NCBI RefSeq assembly: GCF_009754905.2
Contig: NZ_CP066775.1
Coordinates: 2,108,001-2,172,000 of the forward strand
Length of the DNA stretch: 64,000 nt
Origin: Mucilaginibacter ginkgonis
Lineage (GTDB): Bacteria; Bacteroidota; Bacteroidia; Sphingobacteriales; Sphingobacteriaceae
Reading direction: 5' to 3'
The position numbers and the translations under genes were made by a program. This document shows, in pieces, positions 1-8,492 of the stretch. Each line of letters begins with the position of its first letter. Position 1 is the first letter of the stretch. Below the pieces are notes generated by a model. It was not told the origin of the DNA and ran no database searches. It was given only the letters and a program-made list of their open reading frames with translations.

Positions 1-2
1 AG

Positions 3-626
3 CTTAGATTTTTCTTTATTCCTTATTTGATCATCCTTACCATTTGTCTGATCATTAAGCTTACAGAATCGCGGGAGGACATCTACTTTCTGGTAAATAA
101 ACACCACAATATTTTTGGGGATTACTTTTTTAGCTATGCTACCGACTTTGGCAGCGGTTTAGCCGTTCCGGTCATCGCCTGCATTTTGCTTTTTTACAGT
201 TACCGCAATGCTTTCTTATTAGTGAGCAGTTTTATACTGACGGTGATCGTCAGTCAGGCAATTAAGTTTGCTTATCACGCACCCAGGCCAACCATGTATT
301 TTAAGGCACAGATAGGCAAACTTTACCTGGTAAAAGGCATACACATGCTCAGTTGGAACAGTTTTCCATCCGGCCATACTGTACAGGCTTTTACCTTAGC
401 TACGGTGCTAACTTACATCACACCGAATAGATGGCTGGGTTTTGTCTACCTGTTAGTTGCCATTTTTATAGGCTATTCGCGCATGTACCTAAGCCAGCAT
501 TTTTTCGAGGATGTAACCGCCGGGTCTATGATCGGTGTGATGTGTACGGTTATGTGGATCACATTTATAGATGGCAAAGAGTTTTTGCACACCAAAAAAT
601 GGACCCGCGGTTCGCTGCGCGGCTAA
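3..626 (+). CDS. PAP2-family membrane phosphatase, 5' end cut off by the window
   Basis: The frame is open to the left edge, so the true start lies outside; the TTG at 27 is not a convincing start. All three PAP2 (type 2 phosphatidic acid phosphatase) signatures are present: K-x6-RP (KFAYHAPRP, near nt 264-290), PSGH (near nt 366-377) and SR-x5-H-x3-D (near nt 477-512). Several hydrophobic segments indicate an inner-membrane enzyme with its active site facing the periplasm. Known members dephosphorylate lipid phosphates such as undecaprenyl diphosphate or phosphatidylglycerol phosphate; the substrate cannot be told from sequence. It converges on the next gene, with the two stop codons overlapping. 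Confidence 0.9.
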   Translation, partial: LRFFFIPYLIILTICLIIKLTESREDIYFLVNKHHNIFGDYFFSYATDFGSGLAVPVIACILLFYSYRNAFLLVSSFILTVIVSQAIKFAYHAPRPTMYFKAQIGKLYLVKGIHMLSWNSFPSGHTVQAFTLATVLTYITPNRWLGFVYLLVAIFIGYSRMYLSQHFFEDVTAGSMIGVMCTVMWITFIDGKEFLHTKKWTRGSLRG

Positions 627-1282
627 TCTTTCTTTTTCTTCGGGCGGAAAATGAGCCACAATACCAATGCGATTACCAGCACTCCGGCCACAATGATGAT
701 AGTTTTAAGCGTAGTGCTCATGCCGGTGAACCTACCGTACATGGAGTACTGATCCGAGCCATCAAAAGTTGGTGCAGTTTTAATAGAAGCGAAGAACGCG
801 TCAGCTTCTTTTTTGGCGATGTCTTTACGCGCCTCGGTATATACAAACTGGAAGGTATAGGTTGTTGGTTTGGTATACAATATCCTGAACCTTCGCAGCT
901 GCACACCTTCGGCATCGCTGGTGGTGCTCAGGATGAAATCTCTTACCTCAACATTGTTTACAATAGTATCTTTATCATTAAGGATTACGGCTTGCTGGTT
1001 GCCTACACTCTTTTGTAATTTGCTGATGTATTCCTTAAAGACCTTGTTGAGGTCCTTCTCTTTCTTTAATACCTTCCCCGGCGGATTTGGCGCTTTAATA
1101 ACCAGCACATACCCTAAAGATGCCGTGCCCGAATAGATAGTTTGGCCTAATGTATCTTTTTTTTGAAATTCTGTTGGGAGTGAAACGGTAACAAGGCTAT
1201 CTATTTTTACAGGCTTAAGGTCCTGCGCCTGGGTTGCAACGGCTGCTATGGTTAAATAAAAAACTATCAGTAATTTTTTCAT
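623..1282 (-). CDS. Exported protein with C-terminal membrane anchor, unknown function
   Basis: 219 aa. A signal peptide is followed by an AQ cleavage-like site near residue 20, a soluble domain of about 160 residues, then one transmembrane helix (about 193-212) and a Lys-rich tail (RPKKKKD). This pattern implies a periplasmic domain anchored from its C-terminus with the positive tail in the cytoplasm. I do not recognise the domain. It overlaps the PAP2 gene tail to tail by three bases. The 169-bp repeat copy R1 lies about 120 bp upstream of its start. Confidence 0.75.
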   Translation of the reverse strand: MKKLLIVFYLTIAAVATQAQDLKPVKIDSLVTVSLPTEFQKKDTLGQTIYSGTASLGYVLVIKAPNPPGKVLKKEKDLNKVFKEYISKLQKSVGNQQAVILNDKDTIVNNVEVRDFILSTTSDAEGVQLRRFRILYTKPTTYTFQFVYTEARKDIAKKEADAFFASIKTAPTFDGSDQYSMYGRFTGMSTTLKTIIIVAGVLVIALVLWLIFRPKKKKD

Positions 1283-1404
1283 AGCTGTTATAACCTCAGA
1301 ATTACCAATAGGTTTTAATCTTAAAAGGAGTGCAGTTGTTATGTTGGCCCGAAAATTTACAATTGGAGAAAGCGGTTTTACTATAAATTCTGTGATTCAA
1401 GGTT

Positions 1405-1573
1405 ACGGGTGTAACACGTTACACTTTCCCCACTAAAAACTGACTTATTAGTATCTGACGGTATAATGTCAGCACTGTAAGTGACTGATTATCAAAAAGG
1501 CATGACCATGTCAGTGTTTCATACTTGTCAAAATTCGTGAAAAACTGTTTCATGTTTGTAACACCTGTTACAA
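1405..1573 (-). repeat. 169-bp diverged dispersed repeat, copy R1
   Basis: Read on the minus strand, this segment aligns almost without gaps with 52131-52299. In the central 82 bases (from TGAAACACTGAC to AATAAGTCAG) I count about 62 identities; both copies end in TTACACCCGT. It is full of TGACA/TGTCA half-sites, including CTGAC-N8-GTCAG and the near-palindrome GTGTAACGTGTTACAC. It makes up most of the 341-bp gene-free stretch between 1283 and 1623, in which I see no ORF. Confidence 0.7.
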
Positions 1574-1623
1574 TGGCATTATCATGTCACCCAAGGCCAA
1601 ATAACTGCTAATCGATCACGTCC

Positions 1624-3330
1624 TTAGTCGCTCAATTTATCAAGTTCCGATTTTACGAAGCCAACCAATTCTTTTACATAATCAGCACTAAAATCGAACC
1701 TGATCCCTGCGGTCTCGTAAATCTCCTTAATGGTTTTGGTGTAACCCAGTTTTAGTGCATCAAGGTACTGAGAAAGTCCTTTCTCAGGGTTTTCTTTATA
1801 ATTTTTCCAAACGGCGATAGCCCCTAATTGTGCCATACCATATTCTATATAATAAAACGGCACCTCGAAAATGTGTAGTTGCTTTTGCCATAAGTTAGCT
1901 TCGGCATCTGCATGATCGCTCCAGTCTGCAAAACCCGCCCCGAAACTTTCGTAGATCTGTACCCACGCTTCCCGGCGCTGCTGGTCGTTATGATCTGGGT
2001 TTGTATAAATCCAATGCTGAAACTGGTCTACAACCGCCACCCATGGCAGCGTCTTAATTACATCGATCAACTGGTCGCGTTTAGCACGCTTCAACTCTTC
2101 GGGGTTATCAAAATAAACATCCCACTTGTCCATAGATATCAATTCCATAGACATGGATGCCAGTTCGGCAACTTCAGACGGGCAATGTTTAAAGTCGTTC
2201 AATTCCAGGTCGGCAGTTAAAAAAGTATGTACGGCATGGCCGCCTTCGTGTACCATCGTCGTCAGGTCGCGGAAGGTATTGGCAGAGTTCATGAATATGA
2301 AAGGCGCCCCGGTTTCTGCCAATGGGTAATTGTAGCCGCCCGGTGCTTTACCTTTACGGCTTTCCACGTCAAACAAACCGTTTTCTTTCATGATCTCTAA
2401 ACGCTCGCCCAAATAAGTGCCAATGTTATTGAAGCAACGAATGGATTTATCGATCAGCTCGGCACCACTACTAAACGGTTTCAAAGGCATCTGGCCGGAT
2501 GTATCTACATCCATGTCCCAGGGCTTTAAAGATTCCAGACCCAGTGCAGCCTTGCGTTTCTCGGCCTGTTCTCTTACAACCGGTACTACTTCCAATTGTA
2601 TCGCTTCGTGAAAAGCATAGCAATCTTGCGGGGTATAATCAAACCTGCCCAACGCCTGGAACATGTAATCTCTAAAGTTTTCAAACCCGGCATTAAGCGC
2701 AACTTTATGGCGGAGGGTACGCAGCAGGTCGAATAGCTTATCCAGTTCAAATTTGTCCTGTAAGCGGCGCGCGGTAATCTTGTGCCAGGCCTCTTCACGT
2801 TTTTCGCGGTTAGGATCCTTAAGGATAGCGCCGGCCTGTTCGAGTGTAAATTCCTTATCGCCAATGTGAACAGACATGGCGCCTGTGATTGATTGGTACT
2901 TTTGCTGCTCTACCTGGATCTCTGTCTGGATAGGAATGTTCTCCTCCCTGAACAATTCGAGCGACTTTTTAACGCCGCGCAGGTAAATGAAATATTTATC
3001 GTGATCAAGCTCATTAAAAAATTCACTGTCTACCAGTTTCTTATTTAAGTCGTTGCTGTAGGGTGCAGTCTTTGGTTCTATCTCGGTAGCGAAATATTGA
3101 AAATCCTGCAGTAATTGTTCGCTGGTGGTATCACAGGTCATTTTAATATAGCGCCACGCGAAGTTTTCCTCAAGGGCAGCTTCAAATTCACTTCTGTCGC
3201 GGAGCCACTGTTCGAGTTCTGATACCGAATTGATCTGCCTGTCGCGTAATTCTATTAAAATAGGTTCCAGAGCTTCCCATTTCATTTCGAGGCCGGCGGG
3301 GATATAGTGTTTTTCTTTTTTAAGGATCAT
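1624..3330 (-). CDS. M3-family oligoendopeptidase (PepF-like)
   Basis: 568 aa, the usual length for this branch. The zinc-binding HExxH motif is HEGGH at residues 361-365 (TTMVHEGGHAVH), followed by a conserved helical C-terminal half with ESFGAGF and YYIEYGMAQLGA. M3 oligoendopeptidases are cytoplasmic zinc enzymes that cleave short peptides. No signal peptide is visible. The ATG start is preceded by a short AT-rich inverted-repeat region. Exact peptide specificity cannot be stated. Confidence 0.93.
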   Translation of the reverse strand: MILKKEKHYIPAGLEMKWEALEPILIELRDRQINSVSELEQWLRDRSEFEAALEENFAWRYIKMTCDTTSEQLLQDFQYFATEIEPKTAPYSNDLNKKLVDSEFFNELDHDKYFIYLRGVKKSLELFREENIPIQTEIQVEQQKYQSITGAMSVHIGDKEFTLEQAGAILKDPNREKREEAWHKITARRLQDKFELDKLFDLLRTLRHKVALNAGFENFRDYMFQALGRFDYTPQDCYAFHEAIQLEVVPVVREQAEKRKAALGLESLKPWDMDVDTSGQMPLKPFSSGAELIDKSIRCFNNIGTYLGERLEIMKENGLFDVESRKGKAPGGYNYPLAETGAPFIFMNSANTFRDLTTMVHEGGHAVHTFLTADLELNDFKHCPSEVAELASMSMELISMDKWDVYFDNPEELKRAKRDQLIDVIKTLPWVAVVDQFQHWIYTNPDHNDQQRREAWVQIYESFGAGFADWSDHADAEANLWQKQLHIFEVPFYYIEYGMAQLGAIAVWKNYKENPEKGLSQYLDALKLGYTKTIKEIYETAGIRFDFSADYVKELVGFVKSELDKLSD

Positions 3331-3333
3331 GGT

Positions 3334-3444
3334 TAGATGTGCAGATTATTAATGTGCAAATATGCAGATTAAGTAATGATCTTTAATATAAGCTTAACTG
3401 CTCATCATCCTATCTGCATATTCGCATATTTACTCATTTGCGCA
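3334..3444. repeat. Imperfect inverted repeat built of TGTGCAGAT / ATCTGCATA words
   Basis: The gap between the ubiA-like gene and the oligopeptidase holds GATGTGCAGATT, GTGCAAATATGCAGATT and, further on, ATCTGCATATTCGCATATTT and CATTTGCGCAC in inverse orientation. The arms could fold into a long imperfect hairpin. It fills the gap to the stop codon of the prenyltransferase gene. Confidence 0.6.
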
Positions 3445-4299
3445 CTACCGCACCCAAAGCCTGTCTGCTAAAAAAAGTACCGCGAAAACAACGCTTGCAA
3501 TACCGTTAGTGGTCATGAAGGCGAAGTTTACCCTACTAAGATCATTCGGCTTAACAAGGCTATGCTGATAGACGAGCATACTACAAAACACCACGATCCC
3601 AACATAATACGCCGGCCCCACCTGAATTACCAGTACAGGCAAAATAATGAATATGGCAGATAGCACATGCAAGAACGACGATAACCGCAGCGCATTCACT
3701 TTACCCATTTTTGCGGGGATGGAATGCAGGTTTTCCCCACGGTCAAAGTCTTCATCCTGTAAAGCGTAGATCACATCAAAGCCGCTTACCCAGCAAAGCA
3801 CAGCAAGCGAGAAGAATAGTGGTGGCAGGTCAAATTTCCCGGTCACCACCAGGTAGGCCCCTATAGGTGCCAAAGACAAACCTAATCCTAAAACCAAATG
3901 ACAAAGAAAGGTAAACCGTTTGGTGGCACTGTAACCTAATACTACCAGAAGCGCCACAGGGGCCAGGTAAAGACACAGCGGATTAATATACCAGGTAGTT
4001 ATTAAAAAGAACAGGCAATTAACGATGGTAAATGTCAAAGCCGCCCGCGGACTTATTCTTCCCGACGGTATATCACGCACTTTGGTACGCGGGTTTTTAG
4101 CATCAATGTCCCTATCCAGAAAACGGTTAAATGCCATTGCCGAATTACGAGCAAACACCATACACAGTACCATCAGCAGCAACTTCTGCCATGAAAATAT
4201 AGCATTGGTTGTTGTTACCGCCAGAAAGAAGCCAATAAAGGCAAACGGCATGGCAAATATGGTATGCGAAAATGTCACTAAAGAGAAGTATTTTTTCAT
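3445..4299 (-). CDS. UbiA-family polyprenyltransferase
   Basis: 284 aa, polytopic (about 8-9 helices). The first Asp-rich prenyl-diphosphate motif is NRFLDRDID at residues 58-66, followed by KNPRT; the second is in YALQDEDFDRGE around residue 180. These are the Mg-binding sites of UbiA prenyltransferases, which attach a polyprenyl chain to an aromatic ring in quinone synthesis. The NPRTxxRxIPxG form is the 4-hydroxybenzoate or MqnP-like type rather than MenA, but the acceptor is not certain. A decayed DUF559 reading frame on the same strand ends over its start codon (ATGA overlap). Confidence 0.88.
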   Translation of the reverse strand: MKKYFSLVTFSHTIFAMPFAFIGFFLAVTTTNAIFSWQKLLLMVLCMVFARNSAMAFNRFLDRDIDAKNPRTKVRDIPSGRISPRAALTFTIVNCLFFLITTWYINPLCLYLAPVALLVVLGYSATKRFTFLCHLVLGLGLSLAPIGAYLVVTGKFDLPPLFFSLAVLCWVSGFDVIYALQDEDFDRGENLHSIPAKMGKVNALRLSSFLHVLSAIFIILPVLVIQVGPAYYVGIVVFCSMLVYQHSLVKPNDLSRVNFAFMTTNGIASVVFAVLFLADRLWVR

Positions 4300-4719
4300 G
4301 TATAAGTTAAGTTCCCTTCATGAGAGGGGTTAGGGGTATGTTTATAAGATTGATGTCCTAAAATGTAAGTTTCAATAGTTCTTATAACATTGTCTATATC
4401 ATCTCGAACCTCTGACTCGTCAAATCTCATGATGATTAGATTATGTTCTCGCAGAAGCGCATCACGCAAATTATCCTCATTATATTTTTCTTCAGAACCA
4501 TGATAGCGACCATCCAATTCGATTACCAAATCTAATTCATTACAATAAAAATCGACAATGTAATCTAATAATGGCTTTTGCCTGTGAAAATCAAATCCAT
4601 AATTGCTTTCCGCTTAAATGTTTCCACAGTAAGATCTCTCCCGGCGTGCTATCATTCCTAAGTTTTCTGGCGAGCACTTTGAGACGATGATCGTATGGAA
4701 TGATTTTTCTCAATTTCAA
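4296..4719 (-). pseudogene. Frameshifted DUF559 (Vsr-like) endonuclease, element copy B-I
   Basis: Read from a TTG at 4719, the minus strand gives KIIPYDHRLKVLARKLRND, then TPGEILLWKHL, and then hits a one-base frameshift near 4600-4606. The next frame continues with YGFDFHRQKPLLDYIVDFYC, DLVIELDGRYH and IIMRFDESEV. Together these are a near-complete DUF559 domain, with the D of the VDF motif and the E-L-D of VIELDG as expected active-site residues of the PD-(D/E)XK fold. The C-terminus (KHTPNPSHEGNL) is encoded by a family B palindrome, and the stop overlaps the ubiA-like start. The frameshift means no intact protein. More AT-rich than its neighbours. Confidence 0.8.
4311..4360. repeat. Family B palindrome B1, 3' side of the DUF559 pseudogene
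   Basis: TTCATGAGAGGGGTTAGGGG followed by TATGTTTATAAGATTGATGTCCTA. It is in the same orientation as, and homologous over about 50 bp to, B3 at 4801-4850, including the flank GTATCCTA. It encodes the last residues of the pseudogene. Confidence 0.75.
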
Positions 4720-4732
4720 CTATCGCTTTAAA

Positions 4733-4850
4733 TAACACACCCCTGCCAACGCACTGCCTCGTACACCCCCTCTCAAGAGGGGATAAATCTCAATTGCTTA
4801 CTTCCCCTCTTGAGAGGGGTTAGGGGTGTGTTTGTAAGTTTGGTATCCTA
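4733..4850. repeat. Family B inverted palindrome pair B2/B3
   Basis: Left arm: ACACACCCCTGCCAACGCAC, then CCCCCTCTCAAGAGGGG. A 19-bp spacer follows, then right arm CCCCTCTTGAGAGGGGTTAG and GGGTGTGTTTGTAAG. CCCCTCTCAAGAGGGG is almost a perfect palindrome by itself and the arms together can form a long cruciform. It sits directly 5' of the DUF559 pseudogene. Confidence 0.8.
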
Positions 4851-4957
4851 AGCTTTTTCTTTAAATGCTTTCATAGTCTTTACCCTCATGCTGTAATGTT
4901 GTTCTGCAGACGCTTAGCTAAAGGTTTAATTTAGAATTGTATGGTATAATTCTTCTT
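4848..4957 (-). pseudogene. Severely decayed DUF559 N-terminal remnant, element copy B-II
   Basis: On the minus strand, in shifting frames, one can read RRIIPYNSKLNL, then LAKRLQNNITA, stop codons, and KHLKKKL. This matches KIIPYDHRLKVLARKLRND, NDSTPG and WKHLSGK of copy B-I. After this the sequence jumps straight to the 3' flank (TTAGGATACCAAACTTACAAACAC), which matches the end of B-I. I read it as an internal-deletion derivative of the same element. The matches are short. Confidence 0.6.
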
Positions 4958-4983
4958 AAATAAATAATATCACACGGCCTAAT

Positions 4984-5093
4984 ATACACACTCCTGACAA
5001 CGCACGGCCCGACACTCCCCCTCTAAGAGGGGACGAATTTCGACAGCCATATCTCCCATCTTGAGAAAGAAATTAGGGGTGTGTTTGTAAGTT
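4984..5093. repeat. Family B inverted palindrome pair B4/B5, degenerate
   Basis: Same layout as B2/B3: ACACTCCTGACAACGCACGG, CCCCCTCTAAGAGGGG, spacer, then CATCTTGAGAAAGAAATTAG and GGGTGTGTTTGTAAG. The right arm has lost most of its palindrome. It runs up to the stop codon of engB, so the stretch 4720-5091 is wholly accounted for by repeat-element sequence. Confidence 0.7.
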
Positions 5094-5733
5094 AGTCTTC
5101 GTTAAACGGAAAGTTTTGATTATTCGCATCAATTCCTTCAAACCTGCTGTTAACCTCGTCTATGAAACCCAACACCTCGTCGCGGCCGAGTTTATTTTCA
5201 GACGACGTGATAAAGTACTGCGGCATTTCATCGAAGGTTTTGGTAAGTGCCTTTTTAAACTGGGCAACGTTCTGATCTGTTTTTACACTTGATTGCTTAT
5301 CGGCCTTGGTAAATACAATAACGAACGGCAGGCCTTTTTCGCCTAACCAATTGCAAAATTCTAAGTCGATTTTCTGTGGTTCTAAGCGGCTGTCTATCAA
5401 TACCAAAACACATTGCAAACTCTCCCGTTTGTCGAGATAAAAACGGATAAACTTATTCCAGTCTTCCTTTTTGCTTTTAGATATGCGTGCATAACCGTAA
5501 CCGGGCAAATCAACCAGGAACCAATCGTCATTTATTAAAAAGTGATTGATGAGTTGCGTTTTACCCGGTGTTTGCGATGTTTTAGCCAAGCCCTTTTTAG
5601 CCGTCAGCATGTTGATCAACGATGACTTACCCACATTAGAGCGGCCTATGAAAGCATATTCGGGCTTAGTTGGCGGCGGCAGTTTTGAAACCTGCGTATT
5701 ACTGCATATAAATTCTGCCGACTTTACGATCAT
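5092..5733 (-). CDS. engB: EngB/YihA ribosome biogenesis GTP-binding protein
   Basis: 213 aa. TRAFAC GTPase motifs: G1 GRSNVGKSS near residues 31-39, G3 DLPGYGYA near 74-81, G4 TKAD near 142-145, and SSEN as G5. Known EngB/YsxC/YihA proteins assist late assembly of the 50S subunit and are usually essential. Start ATG at 5733. Its stop codon lies at the edge of a family B repeat, so the repeat has extended to the very end of the gene without disturbing it. Confidence 0.95.
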   Translation of the reverse strand: MIVKSAEFICSNTQVSKLPPPTKPEYAFIGRSNVGKSSLINMLTAKKGLAKTSQTPGKTQLINHFLINDDWFLVDLPGYGYARISKSKKEDWNKFIRFYLDKRESLQCVLVLIDSRLEPQKIDLEFCNWLGEKGLPFVIVFTKADKQSSVKTDQNVAQFKKALTKTFDEMPQYFITSSENKLGRDEVLGFIDEVNSRFEGIDANNQNFPFNED

Positions 5734-5844
5734 GCTGCAAAGTTATACTTTTTGTAATTATCGATGCCTTTGTACAGATTTAACACGCAGGCAATGGTGT
5801 ACAAAAATAAAAAATCTATTTTTATATGTTTAAACATTTAAGCG

Positions 5845-6333
5845 ATGGCTAAGTATAAAATTCCTGCTCAAACGCGTATTGGACATGTGCACCTAAAGGT
5901 TGCCGATTTGCAGCGTTCAATAGATTTCTATTGCGGATTACTTGGTTTTGAACTTCAGCTCATGTATGGCGATTCTGCAGCTTTTATTTCTGCCGGTGGT
6001 TATCACCACCACATTGGCTTGAATACATGGCACAGCAAAAATTCTCCGCCCGCGCCTGAGCAATATCCCGGCTTATATCACACGGCTATTTTATATCCCG
6101 GGCGCAAAGATCTGGCTGCCATATTTAAGAGGCTGGCCGACGCCGGGTACCCTTTCACCGGCGCATCTGACCACGGCGTATCTGAAGCTTTGTACCTCAA
6201 TGACCCGGATGGTAATGGCGTTGAATTATATTGGGACCGCCCCAAAGATCAATGGCCAACGGATGAGCATGGCAACTTAACCATGTTTACGCGGAGGCTA
6301 AACATTGAGGATTTATTAAAAGAATTGGATTAG
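5845..6333 (+). CDS. VOC/glyoxalase-fold protein (catechol dioxygenase-like)
   Basis: 162 aa. Two beta-alpha-beta-beta-beta modules typical of the vicinal oxygen chelate superfamily: HVHLKVADLQRSIDFYCGLL at the start and LYLNDPDGNGVELYWDRP near the end. Candidate metal ligands are His14, the HHHIG cluster (about residues 55-57), the YHTAI His and the Glu of GVELYWD. Resembles CatE-type extradiol dioxygenase-like proteins; the substrate is unknown. Converges with kup, the 3' ends overlapping by four bases. Confidence 0.85.
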   Translation: MAKYKIPAQTRIGHVHLKVADLQRSIDFYCGLLGFELQLMYGDSAAFISAGGYHHHIGLNTWHSKNSPPAPEQYPGLYHTAILYPGRKDLAAIFKRLADAGYPFTGASDHGVSEALYLNDPDGNGVELYWDRPKDQWPTDEHGNLTMFTRRLNIEDLLKELD

Positions 6334-8300
6334 TTATTTACCCTATGGATCTCTACAGGTTGCTGATCTGAAAGTACTAAAGGCACTTTTTCAACCGTCA
6401 CGAAACTCAGATCGAGGCCAAAATTGCGTTCTTCTGATAAACTGATCTTTCTTAATTGACCGTAGATAGCCATAACCACTTTCTCGTAGAACGATAAGAA
6501 GCCCGATCTTGAGATTACCTTTTCAATCACCACAAAACGGAAGTCGCCAACAATTTTGTGTTTGTTTAAAGACTCGTATTTACTAGTAATGTCAACCTCG
6601 CCTTTTTTTACCAGTTCTTCAACCACTTTTCTAAACAGTTGATTGATCTGCTGCTCTACCCTAAAACCGAGCTTAAAATCGATGCGGATAACCTTATTAG
6701 GTACTAAAAAGTCCACTTCGTACTCGCGGGTATAAGGCTCGTCCATTACATCTACGTGCACCAGCCAATAGATATCTGCTCGCTTGGGCTGTTTCTGCAG
6801 AATCGAATAAATGATCTTCGACTCAATTTCTGAATTGAAGTTGGCACTGGTTAAATAAACTAACTGTGAAGCATACTTAGCTACACTTGTATCGTCGCTT
6901 AGCTCTTTTAATATGGTGAAGTAATCTTCAATCTCGATGAACTTGATGTACCGGTTACGGATCTTACGGGCAACATGCCAGCTCCACATTACACCAAACA
7001 ATAGTAAACCGACAGATAGGGTGAACCAGCCGCCGCTGACAAATTTCACCATGTTACCCGAAAGGAAAGTTCCCTCGATAAGGATATACACCACCAGGAA
7101 CGCGTTTATGATATATGAAGGGACTTTCTTGCGTTTTAAGAACCTTGAAACAAGGATGGTGGTCATCAGCATAGCGATGGTAATACTTAAGCCATATGCA
7201 GCTTCCATCTTTGACGACTCCTGGAATAACAACACCACGCCAATACAACCGGCGCAAAGCAGCCAGTTAACGCTTGGTACATATAACTGGCCTTTTTGCT
7301 CAGACGGATAATTGATCTTTACTTTGGGCCACAAATTCAGCCTTACGGCTTCTGCTATCAGTGTAAAAGAACCTGAAATTAATGCCTGGCTGGCAATGAT
7401 AGCCGCGATCGTAGCTATGCTGATACCATAAATAAGAAACCACGTTGGCATGATGGCGAAGAACGGGTTATGCAGGTTCATATCCACCCTTTGGCCCTGA
7501 AACTTTAATAACCATGCAGCCTGGCCCAAATAGTTCAGTATCAAACAGGTTTTAACAAAGCCCCAGCTTACCCGGATATTATCGCGCCCGCAATGGCCAA
7601 GGTCCGAGTACAATGCTTCAGCCCCGGTAGTACACAGGAACACTGCGCCGAGGATAATAAACGCTACATGGCTTGAACTCGATGTAAGCAAGTGAACTGC
7701 GTAGTATGGATTCAGCGCTTTAAATACATAAGGTGCATCAGCAATATTGATGATCCCCAAAACACCCATCATACCAAACCATAGGAACATTATTGGCCCA
7801 AAGGCTTTACCCACCAGTGATGTACCAAACTGCTGTATAAAGAACAGCGCGGCTATGATGATAATTACTATGCGGACAGTATGCAGCTCGGGATAATAGC
7901 TTTTGAGACCCTCAATAGCGGATGATATGGTAATAGGTGGGGTGATGATACCATCGGCCAATAAAGCACAACCACCTATTACAGCGGGAACGATGAGCCA
8001 CTTGGCTCGCCTGCGCACTAACGAAAATAGAGAGAATATGCCACCCTCGCCTTTGTTATCGGCCCTTAGGGTGATGATAACATATTTTAATGTGGTTTGA
8101 AAAGTAAGCGTCCAGAATATAAGCGACACGCCACCTAAAACGAGTGTTTCTGAAATTGTTCGGGTCTCGATGCCCGGACCTGTGCCGATGATCGCTTTAA
8201 AAACGTATAAAGGGGAAGTACCTATATCACCGTAGATGATACCGAGGCTGATTAATACACCGGCAGCTGTTAGCCGGTTCAAGTCTTTGTGATGGCCCAC
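6330..8300 (-). CDS. kup: Kup-family potassium uptake transporter
   Basis: 656 aa, near full length for the family. The N-terminal two thirds hold about 12 membrane helices, beginning with GVLISLGIIYGDIGTSPLYV, the Kup signature, followed by GEGGIFSLFSLVRR. The last ~200 residues form the soluble cytoplasmic domain. Kup proteins take up K+ with protons. ATG start at 8300; a TATTTTTG box (8320-8327) on the minus strand fits a -7 element. Confidence 0.95.
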   Translation of the reverse strand: MGHHKDLNRLTAAGVLISLGIIYGDIGTSPLYVFKAIIGTGPGIETRTISETLVLGGVSLIFWTLTFQTTLKYVIITLRADNKGEGGIFSLFSLVRRRAKWLIVPAVIGGCALLADGIITPPITISSAIEGLKSYYPELHTVRIVIIIIAALFFIQQFGTSLVGKAFGPIMFLWFGMMGVLGIINIADAPYVFKALNPYYAVHLLTSSSSHVAFIILGAVFLCTTGAEALYSDLGHCGRDNIRVSWGFVKTCLILNYLGQAAWLLKFQGQRVDMNLHNPFFAIMPTWFLIYGISIATIAAIIASQALISGSFTLIAEAVRLNLWPKVKINYPSEQKGQLYVPSVNWLLCAGCIGVVLLFQESSKMEAAYGLSITIAMLMTTILVSRFLKRKKVPSYIINAFLVVYILIEGTFLSGNMVKFVSGGWFTLSVGLLLFGVMWSWHVARKIRNRYIKFIEIEDYFTILKELSDDTSVAKYASQLVYLTSANFNSEIESKIIYSILQKQPKRADIYWLVHVDVMDEPYTREYEVDFLVPNKVIRIDFKLGFRVEQQINQLFRKVVEELVKKGEVDITSKYESLNKHKIVGDFRFVVIEKVISRSGFLSFYEKVVMAIYGQLRKISLSEERNFGLDLSFVTVEKVPLVLSDQQPVEIHRVNN

Positions 8301-8319
8301 TATTCAGAAAAAAACGCTG

Positions 8320-8327
8320 CAAAAATA
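8320..8327 (-). promoter_or_regulatory. Putative -7 box for kup
   Basis: On the minus strand TATTTTTG matches the Bacteroidota TAnnTTTG consensus, about 20 bp from the kup ATG. No good -33 TTTG at the right distance was found, so this is tentative. Confidence 0.4.
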
Positions 8328-8468
8328 TTAATGTTTGATTAATAAACGATTATTTTTTAAACTATTAAACGATTGCCTGCGTATACACGTCTTAAAGGTA
8401 TTTGTTAAATTTTGTTAAAACTAATTGCAAATTCATATTGTATTTACAACAATAAGGTTGTTTATTCA

Positions 8469-8476
8469 TAGGTTTG
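8469..8476 (+). promoter_or_regulatory. Putative -7 box for the T9SS cargo gene
   Basis: TAGGTTTG matches TAnnTTTG and sits 17 bp before the ATG at 8493. No clear -33 element was found. Confidence 0.4.
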
Positions 8477-8492
8477 TAGCATAAACCAATCT

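Noticed and set aside
431-1018. 195-codon plus-strand frame across the PAP2 3' end and the next gene
   Set aside because: Lies in other frames of two well-supported genes, with no domain or signal of its own.
4720-5091. Small genes or an intact insertion sequence
   Set aside because: No frame with a start and protein-like content; the sequence is explained by family B palindromes and a decayed DUF559 remnant, and no transposase is present.
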